Assembly (NCBI RefSeq): GCF_051132615.1
Contig: NZ_CP152375.1
Span: 2,728,001 to 2,792,000, forward strand
Length of the DNA: 64,000 bases
Direction of reading: 5' to 3'
From: G051132615 sp051132615
GTDB taxonomy: Bacteria > Pseudomonadota > Gammaproteobacteria > Burkholderiales > Neisseriaceae
The position numbers were made by a program, and so were the translations under genes. Of this stretch, positions 50,090-57,809 are shown piece by piece. Positions within the stretch are counted from its first letter, which is position 1. Each line of letters begins with the position of its first letter. Under the pieces are notes generated by a model. It saw only the letters and a program-made list of their open reading frames with translations. It made no database searches and was not told where the DNA came from.

Positions 50090-51102
50090 AATTTCTTGTT
50101 ACTGGTGCAACAAGTGGCTTAGGGCGAAATGCGGTGCAATGGCTGCTGGAAAATGGCCATCAGGTAAATGCAACAGGGCGAGATATGCAGGTAGGATCAG
50201 AGCTTGTTCTTTTAGGCGCACAATTTACTGCTCTTGATCTGGTTACAGCAACTGATGAGGATTATCGTCAATTAATGGTCGGTTGTGATGCTGTTTGGCA
50301 TTGTGCTGCCTTCTCCTCTCCTTGGGGGAGTAAAAAAGCTTTTTATGAGGCAAATGTACTTGTTAGTGTGAAACTGGCGACTATTACTGGAAAAATGGAT
50401 ATAAAGCGGTTCGTTCATATTTCTACCCCCTCAATTTATTTTGATTTTCAATCACATTCAAATATTACAGAAGATTATTTGGCCTCTGCATTTGCCAATG
50501 AATATGCAAAAACCAAATATCAAGCAGAACTGGATATTTTAAAACAATCAAAAATATATCCAAATACGGTTTATATCATTTTACGCCCAAGAGGGTTATT
50601 TGGCCCTTATGATCGGGTGATTGTGCCCAGAATTTTAGCTCAAATTGAACGGACAAAAGGCATATTGCCGTTGCCTGGTGGTGGTTTGGCTTGTGTTGAT
50701 CTGACTTTTGTTTTGAATGTGGTTCATGCCATGTATTTAGCAACCGTGAATAAAGAACTGGTATCAGGAGAGGCATTTAATATTAGCAATCATCAGCCTG
50801 TTCAGTTGGTGCAGGTTTTGGCGCAATTATTAAAAGAAGAACTGGGCATCAATTATAAAGTGCGTAAATTGCCTTATGTCATGCTTTATATTGTTGCCAA
50901 TGTTTTGGAAAAGATCGCAAAGGTAACTGGAAAAGAACCAGCTTTAACCCGTTACAGTATAGGCGCGCTTTATTTTGATATGACGCTTAGTCAACATAAA
51001 GCGAGTACTGTCTTAGGATACCAGCCACAATACACCTTAGAAGAAGGTATTGTGTTGACTGCAAAGTGGCTAAAAGAGCAAGGTATGAAGCACAATGGCT
51101 AA
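50086..51102 (+). CDS. NAD-dependent epimerase/dehydratase-like reductase (extended SDR)
   Basis: 338 aa, extended SDR with TGATSGLGRNAVQWLL as the NAD(P)-binding loop, HISTPSIYFD as the Ser region and the YAKTK catalytic YxxxK. The build is that of 3beta-HSD/OleD-like enzymes, which act on beta-keto or beta-hydroxy acyl chains. It overlaps the upstream KAS III gene by 4 bp and the downstream MBL gene by 8 bp. Reduction of the condensing enzyme's keto product is the simplest role. Confidence 0.85.
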   Translation: MKFLVTGATSGLGRNAVQWLLENGHQVNATGRDMQVGSELVLLGAQFTALDLVTATDEDYRQLMVGCDAVWHCAAFSSPWGSKKAFYEANVLVSVKLATITGKMDIKRFVHISTPSIYFDFQSHSNITEDYLASAFANEYAKTKYQAELDILKQSKIYPNTVYIILRPRGLFGPYDRVIVPRILAQIERTKGILPLPGGGLACVDLTFVLNVVHAMYLATVNKELVSGEAFNISNHQPVQLVQVLAQLLKEELGINYKVRKLPYVMLYIVANVLEKIAKVTGKEPALTRYSIGALYFDMTLSQHKASTVLGYQPQYTLEEGIVLTAKWLKEQGMKHNG

Positions 51103-51901
51103 GATAACAACCTTTGAAATTGGTTATTGTACGCATATGGGGTGTATTGTACAAAAAGGGGCTGGTTTTCGTGTATGTAAATTTCCTTCTCGGGCATGGT
51201 TATTAGAAGTGGGAGAAAACCGTTGGTTGTGGGATACAGGTTATGCTAACTATTTTAACCTTTATACACAATCTGGTTTGTTTGCTTTATACCGTAAAGT
51301 GACGCCTGTTTATTTAAATGAGGGCGAGTCTTTACTGGCTCAATTGGTTAATCATGGCGTTGATTTAGCCAGTATTAAAGGGGTGATTCTTTCTCATTTT
51401 CATGCTGATCATATTGCAGGTTTAAAAGATTTTTCAAACACTCCTTTTATTTGTTGTGGTAACGGTTGGCAAAAAATACGTCATTTAAGAGGGATTGCTG
51501 CATTAAAACAAGCTTTTATTCCTGAGTTGATTCCTGCTGACTTCGAACAAAGATTATCCTATATGGAGCAATTTACGCAATGTGCCTTACCAGAAGAGCT
51601 GGCACCGTTTGATACAGGTTATATTTTACCTGACAGTAAAGATCAGATTATTTTGGTTTCCCTTCCTGGTCATGCTGTTGGTCATATTGGTGCTTTTGTT
51701 TTAACTGATGACGGTTGGGTTTTGATTGCCAGCGATGCGGCATGGTCAACAGCTAATTATCAGGCACTCAAAAAACCTTCAAAACTCACCCATTTTATTA
51801 TGGATAGCTCAGTTGATTATCATCAAACACTAAGTCGTTTAAATCAGCTTTATTTAAATAAACATGTGGATATTCGTTTAAGCCATGAGGGAGACTTATG
51901 A
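51095..51901 (+). CDS. MBL-fold metallo-hydrolase
   Basis: 268-aa metallo-beta-lactamase fold protein. LSHFHADHIAGLK carries the HxHxDH zinc motif, followed by a GHAVGHIGA His, SDAAWS as the Asp ligand and SHEGDL with the last His. The layout is that of AHL-lactonase-like enzymes, so a lactone or ester substrate is plausible. In this context it more likely acts on a pathway intermediate than on a quorum signal. Overlaps both neighbours. Confidence 0.85.
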   Translation: MAKITTFEIGYCTHMGCIVQKGAGFRVCKFPSRAWLLEVGENRWLWDTGYANYFNLYTQSGLFALYRKVTPVYLNEGESLLAQLVNHGVDLASIKGVILSHFHADHIAGLKDFSNTPFICCGNGWQKIRHLRGIAALKQAFIPELIPADFEQRLSYMEQFTQCALPEELAPFDTGYILPDSKDQIILVSLPGHAVGHIGAFVLTDDGWVLIASDAAWSTANYQALKKPSKLTHFIMDSSVDYHQTLSRLNQLYLNKHVDIRLSHEGDL

Positions 51902-53181
51902 GCATATTCAATACAATCTGGCATTATTGGCGGACCAAACAATTACAGTTTTCCTCGCGTGAGGCTTTAGAACAATACCAAATAAAAAAACTAGATGATT
52001 TTAAGCAGTATATTGTGAAACATAGCCCTTATTTTCGCCAGTTTCAGCATTTGCCAATCAGTCAATGGCCAATCATGAATAAAGCCAGCATGATGGATCA
52101 TTTTGATCAAATGAATACAAAAGGTTTATGTAAAAAAACCTTATTAGCATGTGCACAAAAGAGCGAACGCTCTCGTGATTTTAGCCCAAAAGTTGGTCAA
52201 TATAGTGTTGGTTTGTCTTCTGGAACGTCTGGGCAAAGAGGGCTGTTTGTTGTCAGTCCAAAAGAGCAGCACATATGGGCCGGAGGTGTTTTAGCCAAAA
52301 TGTTGCCACAAGGTTTGTTTGCTGGAGAGCGAGTGGCACTTTTTTTAAGAGCAGATAATAATTTATATCATAGCGTGAATAATCGCTGGCTAAGTCTGTC
52401 ATTTTTTGATTTGTTGGCTAATTTCTCGGATCAATTAAGTCAATTAGAGACTTATCAACCAACCATTATTGTGGCACCCGCACAGGTTTTAAGGGCATTA
52501 GCATTGGCAAAATTACATGGTGAACTTCGTATTAAACCGAAGAAGGTTATTTCTGCGGCTGAAACAATGGAAGCACATGATAAGGCTTTGTTACAACGGG
52601 TTTTTAGTGAAGTCTCTGAAGTTTATCAAGCCACAGAAGGGTTTATTGCGGCAACTTGTACACATGGCACTTTACATTTAAATGAAGAGTTTATACATGT
52701 TGAACCGCAATGGTTGGATAAAGAGCGTTTTATGCCGATTATTACTGATTTTACTCGGACAACTCAGCCTATTATTCGTTATCGTTTAGATGATGTTTTG
52801 GTTCAAAAAAATTCGCCTTGTCCTTGTGGTTCAAAGACAAGAGCCATTGCCTATATTGAAGGGAGACATGATGACCAATTGTTATTGGATACTCCCAATG
52901 GGCAAAAGCAAATCATCATTTTCGCTGATCCTTGCAGCAGAATCATTGCCAATTCATTACCGCTAAGCAGTGATTATCGTTTAGTGCAAAATAAACAGAC
53001 TTTACAATTAATTGCAACTTGTTCTGAGGAATGGTTAGAGAACTGCCAGCAACAATTATGTGCTTATTTTAAGGAGCAAGGGGCAGATGTTTCCTCATTA
53101 CATTGGGTGCTAGAAAGCGTTTTGGAGATTGATCAGCCATTCTTACAAAAAAGGCGTCGTATTACTCGTCAGTCATTTTAA
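51898..53181 (+). CDS. Adenylate-forming enzyme, F390-synthetase-related (TIGR02304-like)
   Basis: 427-aa member of the adenylating enzymes related to coenzyme F390 synthetase and phenylacetate-CoA ligase. GLSSGTSGQRG is the ATP phosphate loop, YQATEGFI the A5-like motif and YRLDDVL the A8-like region. A CPCGS pair suggests a zinc site. The C-terminal lid domain is short. It would activate an acid, most likely the acyl product of the KAS III/reductase pair. F420 biosynthesis is not present here, so true F390 synthesis is excluded by context. Confidence 0.84.
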   Translation: MSIFNTIWHYWRTKQLQFSSREALEQYQIKKLDDFKQYIVKHSPYFRQFQHLPISQWPIMNKASMMDHFDQMNTKGLCKKTLLACAQKSERSRDFSPKVGQYSVGLSSGTSGQRGLFVVSPKEQHIWAGGVLAKMLPQGLFAGERVALFLRADNNLYHSVNNRWLSLSFFDLLANFSDQLSQLETYQPTIIVAPAQVLRALALAKLHGELRIKPKKVISAAETMEAHDKALLQRVFSEVSEVYQATEGFIAATCTHGTLHLNEEFIHVEPQWLDKERFMPIITDFTRTTQPIIRYRLDDVLVQKNSPCPCGSKTRAIAYIEGRHDDQLLLDTPNGQKQIIIFADPCSRIIANSLPLSSDYRLVQNKQTLQLIATCSEEWLENCQQQLCAYFKEQGADVSSLHWVLESVLEIDQPFLQKRRRITRQSF

Positions 53182-53196
53182 GGAGGTATTTGAATA

Positions 53197-54321
53197 ATGA
53201 ATAATTTAACTATTCCCATTATTTTTATGTTATGTACAGTAATGGCTGAAGTTTTTTTTATAAAATTTTATAAAAAACAAAGGATTGATTGGCAGGATGT
53301 TATGTTTAACTTAAATTCAGGTCATATGATGCTCTGGCTTTTTAGAGGATTAGAGGTTGTTTGTTATCATTATGTGTTGGCGCACTTTAGTTTTGGTTTG
53401 TTTGACTCATGGCCAATTGTATTCGTTTGGTTATTTGCGTTAATTGCGTGGGATTTTGGTTTTTATTGGTTGCATCGTTTACATCATCGTTTGCGTTTTT
53501 TTTGGGCGGTGCATATTGTCCATCACCAAGGTGAACATTTTAATCTTTCTTTGGCTGTTCGTAATTCATGGTATTCCTCGTTGACATCCATTCCTTTTTT
53601 CCTACTGTTGGCATTAGCTGGTTTGCCCACTCATATTTTTGTAATGGTTTCTATCTTTCATTATTCAATTCAATTTTTTAACCATAATGTTATTACACCA
53701 AAATTGGGTTTTTTAGAAAAAATATTGGTGACGCCATCACATCATCGGGTTCATCATGTCAAGGACCAGTATTATTCAAATCGTAATTATGGTGGATCCT
53801 TTATTATTTGGGATAAATTGTTTGGTACATTTGAAGCAGAATTACCTAAAAAAGAATTTAGTTATGGATCATATAATATGATGCCAACAGCGAACCCTTT
53901 TTGGGCCAGTAACGTACCTTTTATTGAATACTTTAAATTCCCCTTTTTGCCCAATCAATCAACCCGATCCTATTCGTGCTCCAATTTTATCATTACCAGT
54001 GGCACCTTAATTTTGTTTGCATTGGTTATTGGCTACATTTTTATCTATGGTTATGGATACAGTAGTGGTATTTCAATCAACCAGCTCTCTCTTTTTGGTT
54101 TATTGGTATTGGGTAGTATTGCCTTAGGGGGAATTTGTGAAGGCAAAAAATGGGCAAAGGTCTTATGGTTGATGGTTAGTGTCGCATTTCCATTATTATT
54201 TATTGTTTGTTGGCATTGGTATCACTGGTTTTGGATAAGCTCAACAGTTTTGATTGCTTTACATGGAATTGCTTTTTTTATTGGACTAGGACGCATGGGT
54301 GTACAGGAAATTAAAGTGTGA
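53197..54321 (+). CDS. Sterol desaturase / fatty-acid hydroxylase family membrane protein
   Basis: 374 aa with several membrane spans and the three histidine clusters that bind the di-iron centre: WLHRLHHR, HIVHHQGEHFN and HHRVHHVKDQYY. The C-terminal 120 residues are an additional hydrophobic region. AGGAGG stands before ATG 53197. It probably hydroxylates or desaturates a lipid chain at the inner membrane, with O2. Fifth gene of the cluster, 15 bp after the adenylating enzyme. Confidence 0.87.
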   Translation: MNNLTIPIIFMLCTVMAEVFFIKFYKKQRIDWQDVMFNLNSGHMMLWLFRGLEVVCYHYVLAHFSFGLFDSWPIVFVWLFALIAWDFGFYWLHRLHHRLRFFWAVHIVHHQGEHFNLSLAVRNSWYSSLTSIPFFLLLALAGLPTHIFVMVSIFHYSIQFFNHNVITPKLGFLEKILVTPSHHRVHHVKDQYYSNRNYGGSFIIWDKLFGTFEAELPKKEFSYGSYNMMPTANPFWASNVPFIEYFKFPFLPNQSTRSYSCSNFIITSGTLILFALVIGYIFIYGYGYSSGISINQLSLFGLLVLGSIALGGICEGKKWAKVLWLMVSVAFPLLFIVCWHWYHWFWISSTVLIALHGIAFFIGLGRMGVQEIKV

Positions 54322-54376
54322 ATTGTCCTGTTAAGTGGTTAAATAAAATGAGTCAAACACGATACAAGGGATAAAA

Positions 54377-55525
54377 ATGCATATATTGATTTTAGGCGCC
54401 CGTGCCCCTGCTTGTTTAGAGTATGCCAGAGCATTTAAGCAAAGCCAATGGCACGTTACTGTGGCAGACAGTTTACAGAGACCACTTACTCGCTATTCTG
54501 CTGCAATTGATCATTTTTTGTATCTTCCTGCACCAAGGTATAAGTTACAAGAGTGGACTGATACGCTGATTCATTATATCCAAACGAATAAAGTTGATTT
54601 GGTTTTGCCTATGTGTGAAGAAGTTTTTTATTTGTCTTATCAAAAACCTTTATTGGCAAAATATACTCAAGTATTGGTCGATGAATTTGAGTTGATGCGT
54701 GTTTTACATCATAAAGGTTTATTTGCCCAATTGGTTGAAAGTTGGCCAATAAAAGCCCCAGAAACATTTATTTTATCTGATCAGACAAAATTAGGATTGT
54801 ATAAAGAGCAATCGGAGCATTTTGTCTTTAAACCGGCTTTTTCACGCTTTGCCAGTTTAACTTTGGTTTGCCCAAAAGCAAAGTTATTGGACCAGATACG
54901 TATTGAAGCCTTCAACCCATGTATTGTGCAAAAATTTATAAAAGGTACGGAATACTGTAGTTATAGTATATTACATCAGGGTAAAGTAACTGCCCATAGT
55001 TGCTATCAACCAACATACCGAGCTGGTAAGGGGGCAGGGCTTTATTTTGTTCCACAAAATATTAAAGCTATTTTAGACTTTGTGATGTATTTTGGACGGA
55101 AAACAAGATTCACTGGGCAAGTTGCCTTTGATTTTATTGAAGATGAAACAGGGGATTTTTTTGTTATTGAGTGTAACCCAAGAGGAAGCAGTGGGGTGCA
55201 TTTGTTTTTTAACCAACATCAAGCTTTGGTTAATGCGCTTACCCATCACAGTAACGCCTTATTAACACCTAATCATCAACAGGCACTTGCTTCTAAATTT
55301 GCTATGGTAGCGGTAGGTTTACCCAAATCATTAAAAAAATTCAGACAATGGAAAATAGATTTTCATATGGCTAAAGATATTGTTTTTGATCCTGAAGATC
55401 CTAAGCCTAGTTTGAATCAATATAAAAGTACCTATGAAGCATTATGTTTAGCATTAAAATACAAAAAATCACTATGGCAAGCCATTACCGAAGATATCGA
55501 GTGGAATGGAGAGTTTCTTGTTTAG
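54377..55525 (+). CDS. ATP-grasp ligase
   Basis: 382-aa ATP-grasp protein: an N-terminal Rossmann-like preATP-grasp domain (HILILGARAPACLEYARAFK), a central lid (FVFKPAFSRFAS), and IVQKFIKGTEY with FIECNPRGSSG giving Mg/ATP ligands. Members join an acid to an amine or other nucleophile through an acyl phosphate. Last gene of the run, 55 bp after the hydroxylase, so it could finish the product by amidation or carboxylation. Substrate unknown. Confidence 0.82.
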   Translation: MHILILGARAPACLEYARAFKQSQWHVTVADSLQRPLTRYSAAIDHFLYLPAPRYKLQEWTDTLIHYIQTNKVDLVLPMCEEVFYLSYQKPLLAKYTQVLVDEFELMRVLHHKGLFAQLVESWPIKAPETFILSDQTKLGLYKEQSEHFVFKPAFSRFASLTLVCPKAKLLDQIRIEAFNPCIVQKFIKGTEYCSYSILHQGKVTAHSCYQPTYRAGKGAGLYFVPQNIKAILDFVMYFGRKTRFTGQVAFDFIEDETGDFFVIECNPRGSSGVHLFFNQHQALVNALTHHSNALLTPNHQQALASKFAMVAVGLPKSLKKFRQWKIDFHMAKDIVFDPEDPKPSLNQYKSTYEALCLALKYKKSLWQAITEDIEWNGEFLV

Positions 55526-55742
55526 TGGGCAGGGCAATACTTTTTATATGTAATTTTTTCTTGAGATACAGTTGTTTTTGAATTTATTTATCATTTTGTT
55601 GCTAGATGAATCAGGTTTTTTTATTATATAATATAAATGAAATTTCTCTTATTTTATAATAATAATTATAAAGTTTTTAATAATATTCTAAGTTGTATAT
55701 TTTTATGTAGTAAATGATAAAAACTGACTACAAAGGAAAATT

Positions 55743-55973
55743 ATGAGACTGAAAATTTATGACTATATTATCAATCAGCCGTTTATGAAGAGCGGAGAGG
55801 GCTTTAATGAACAGTTCTATCAAGAAGTTGCTGAGCTTGATGAACAGGCGCTTGAACGGTTAAAGTTTGAATTGGGTAAATTGGTTGAAGAAGGGCTAAT
55901 TTATCTAGATGAAGACAATAAATATAAATTGACTAAAAAAGGCTGCGATTATTTTTTTAAAAAATTTGTATAG
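55743..55973 (+). CDS. Small winged-helix-like protein
   Basis: 76 aa with helix-helix-wing wording: LDEQALERLKFELGKLVEEGLIYLDEDNKYKLTKKGCDYF, like the DNA-binding half of MarR-type or YjcQ-like proteins. AAAGGA stands before the ATG. It is convergent with the retron reverse transcriptase, with stops 98 bp apart. Some retrons carry a small HTH partner, but those are normally in the same operon, so a link is only possible, not shown. Confidence 0.65.
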   Translation: MRLKIYDYIINQPFMKSGEGFNEQFYQEVAELDEQALERLKFELGKLVEEGLIYLDEDNKYKLTKKGCDYFFKKFV

Positions 55974-56070
55974 CCCCCTTGAGCTGACTAAAGAAAAAGA
56001 TATGCAGTCTTTATGATTTTTTATGGGATAATAAAAGCTGCATCTTTAGTGTGATCAGTAGGTATACATT

Positions 56071-57078
56071 TTAGAGCGAATGTTGTTTCAATAGTTTTTT
56101 TATGTCGATTTTTGCTTGAGTAAAATATTGGTCATCAGGATTCACTTGTAAAATAAAATTAATTTTCCCTTGTATGGCATACAGAAAACGGATAATTCCT
56201 TGCTGACCTAAGGGTAGGTACTGCGTATCTTTAATTCGTTTTAAATGGGACAGTACGCCAAATTTTAAACAATAATATATTGTTTGTCTTAAGTTTTTTC
56301 TATATTGTAAGCAAACTTGGGGTTTTTGATTAACTGTAATTCCTGTGACGATTTGTTTGTGATGTGTTGTGATTAATTTTGTTTTTTTCTCATTTAAGTT
56401 AAATCCTATTGCTTGTAAATAATTTTGCACTTTATTTTTGACTTCTTTTTGATTAAATTCTCCTGAAAAAATCATATCGTCGCAATATCTTGTGTAAATG
56501 ATTTCTTTTTCTTTACACCATTTTCCCATGTATTCATCAAAGGGACGCATAATTAAATTGGATATTGTGGCTGAAGTGGGTGCACCTTGGGGTAAATAAT
56601 CTTTATAACAGCATAGATGGGTTAATAAAGATCGAACAGCAGGGGGGAAGCTTCTGTTTGGAAAAGCATACTGGTAAACCATTGGAAAAATGATGGTACC
56701 AAAAAAATTTTCAATATCTAATTTTAAAATTTGTGGTTGCTGGATATGTGCTTGAGCATTGGTTAAAATTGTTGCACCTTTATGATATGCCATTGCATAG
56801 GTAGAAATAGGCAGGCTGTTTAAAATATGATGCAATATGTTTCTTTGAATGTTTTTTAATAGTTGGTCTGGAACGTGAAGTTGGCGCAATGTTCCATCTC
56901 TTTTAGGTATGCTGATTGGTAAATAATGATCTTGTATATGGTTACTGAGCGTATAAAGACAGGTAATTTGTTTTTCTTTTGACCATTTTGTTTGACCAAA
57001 TAATTGAAAAGAAATAAGTAATTCTTTGCAATGTTCAGTAGTGCAATATTTCCATAGGTTTTTTGTATTCGAAGACAC
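56071..57078 (-). CDS. Retron-type reverse transcriptase
   Basis: 335 aa from GTG 57078 (AGGG 8 nt upstream). Retron landmarks in order: NAQAH at 107-111 (the NAxxH region X), LKLDIENFF with catalytic Asp121, QGAPTSATISN at 164-174, the YCDD box at 198-201, and VTG at 244-246 (region Y). It has no maturase or endonuclease domain, so it is not a group II intron protein. A typical msr-msd RNA lies just upstream. No effector gene is fused or co-transcribed in this window. It makes a branched RNA-DNA (msDNA), probably in phage defence. Confidence 0.93.
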   Translation of the reverse strand: MSSNTKNLWKYCTTEHCKELLISFQLFGQTKWSKEKQITCLYTLSNHIQDHYLPISIPKRDGTLRQLHVPDQLLKNIQRNILHHILNSLPISTYAMAYHKGATILTNAQAHIQQPQILKLDIENFFGTIIFPMVYQYAFPNRSFPPAVRSLLTHLCCYKDYLPQGAPTSATISNLIMRPFDEYMGKWCKEKEIIYTRYCDDMIFSGEFNQKEVKNKVQNYLQAIGFNLNEKKTKLITTHHKQIVTGITVNQKPQVCLQYRKNLRQTIYYCLKFGVLSHLKRIKDTQYLPLGQQGIIRFLYAIQGKINFILQVNPDDQYFTQAKIDIKKLLKQHSL

Positions 57079-57111
57079 ACTGTTTTCCCTTATGGTTTGG
57101 CAAAAAGAAAA

Positions 57112-57319
57112 TGGGGCAATACTATAAAATGATTCTGTAATAGGTGTAGATGTAGTAAAGCCTTAGGCTTAAGGCGATCGCACATGAGAATGTGCGGTAC
57201 TACATTGTAAGCTATTACAGTCAGCAAGCAAGGCTTGCATTCTCAAGGTAACAATTATCCAATAACGACTCGCTATTAGACCAGATAAATAAAATCGATC
57301 TGGATAAGCTATTGCCCCA
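57112..57319 (-). ncRNA. Retron msr-msd RNA
   Basis: The 208-nt region is framed by a perfect 10-bp inverted repeat: a1 (57310-57319) reads TGGGGCAATA and a2 (57112-57121) TATTGCCCCA on the minus strand. Just after a1 comes AGC with G57309 as the expected 2'-branch G. Then follow msr hairpins: CCAGAT/ATCTGG, AATAGCGA/TCGTTATT and GCAAGC/GCTTGC. The msd stem has two perfect blocks: 57212-57220 with 57135-57143 (9 bp) and 57198-57205 with 57150-57157 (8 bp). It is capped by a 7-bp hairpin (57179-57196) and a second small one. The RT begins 34 nt after a2. Confidence 0.88.
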
Positions 57320-57809
57320 GCAAAATTTTACGGTTATCTGTAAAACAGGTCAATCAATTAGGTTGATTATTCATTAAATAAATTCCATTGATGATGCTAT
57401 TAATGTTTTGCATGGGAGAAGAAAACATCAATAGGCTTATTGGGGTAATTTATTGTTTTTTCTTATTCAGTTGGCTTTAAAAGAGTTTTTATATCTTTAG
57501 GGGCGATTGTTCATTTTTATAAATTGTAAAATTTAATACTTTTTATTATATAGTCATTTTTTATCAAAAAAGCAACAATATTCATTTTTATTAATTTTTT
57601 CCTTTTTGTTATTGAAAAACATAAATATTTATTCAGTTTTCTATTCTTATTTTTTAAAATTATTTATATTGAATTGTATTTTTTTGTTAAATTTTATTTA
57701 AAATAATTTTTATATGTTAAAATTTTAACAAAATGATAAATAATTATTTAATATGAATTTTTATGTAAATTTAATTATTTTAAATGAAAATATTTAAAGG
57801 CTATATTGC
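57320..57809. other. AT-rich non-coding region between the retron RNA and the HAF autotransporter
   Basis: Almost 500 bp with no gene. The first 130 bp must hold the promoter of the retron RNA on the minus strand; I cannot point to it firmly. From about 57520 the sequence is nearly pure A/T runs, like the stretch before the other autotransporter at 15476-16114. Confidence 0.5.

Noticed and set aside
51095..51901. Quorum-quenching AHL lactonase
   Set aside because: The HxHxDH motif is shared by many MBL enzymes, and the overlap with biosynthetic genes on both sides argues for a pathway enzyme.
56071..57078. Group II intron or DGR reverse transcriptase
   Set aside because: No maturase or endonuclease domain and no template/variable repeat seen, while NAxxH, VTG and an a1/a2 pair point to a retron.
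57150..57205. REP-type palindromic element
   Set aside because: The palindromes are single-copy in this window and are better explained as the msd stem of the retron RNA.
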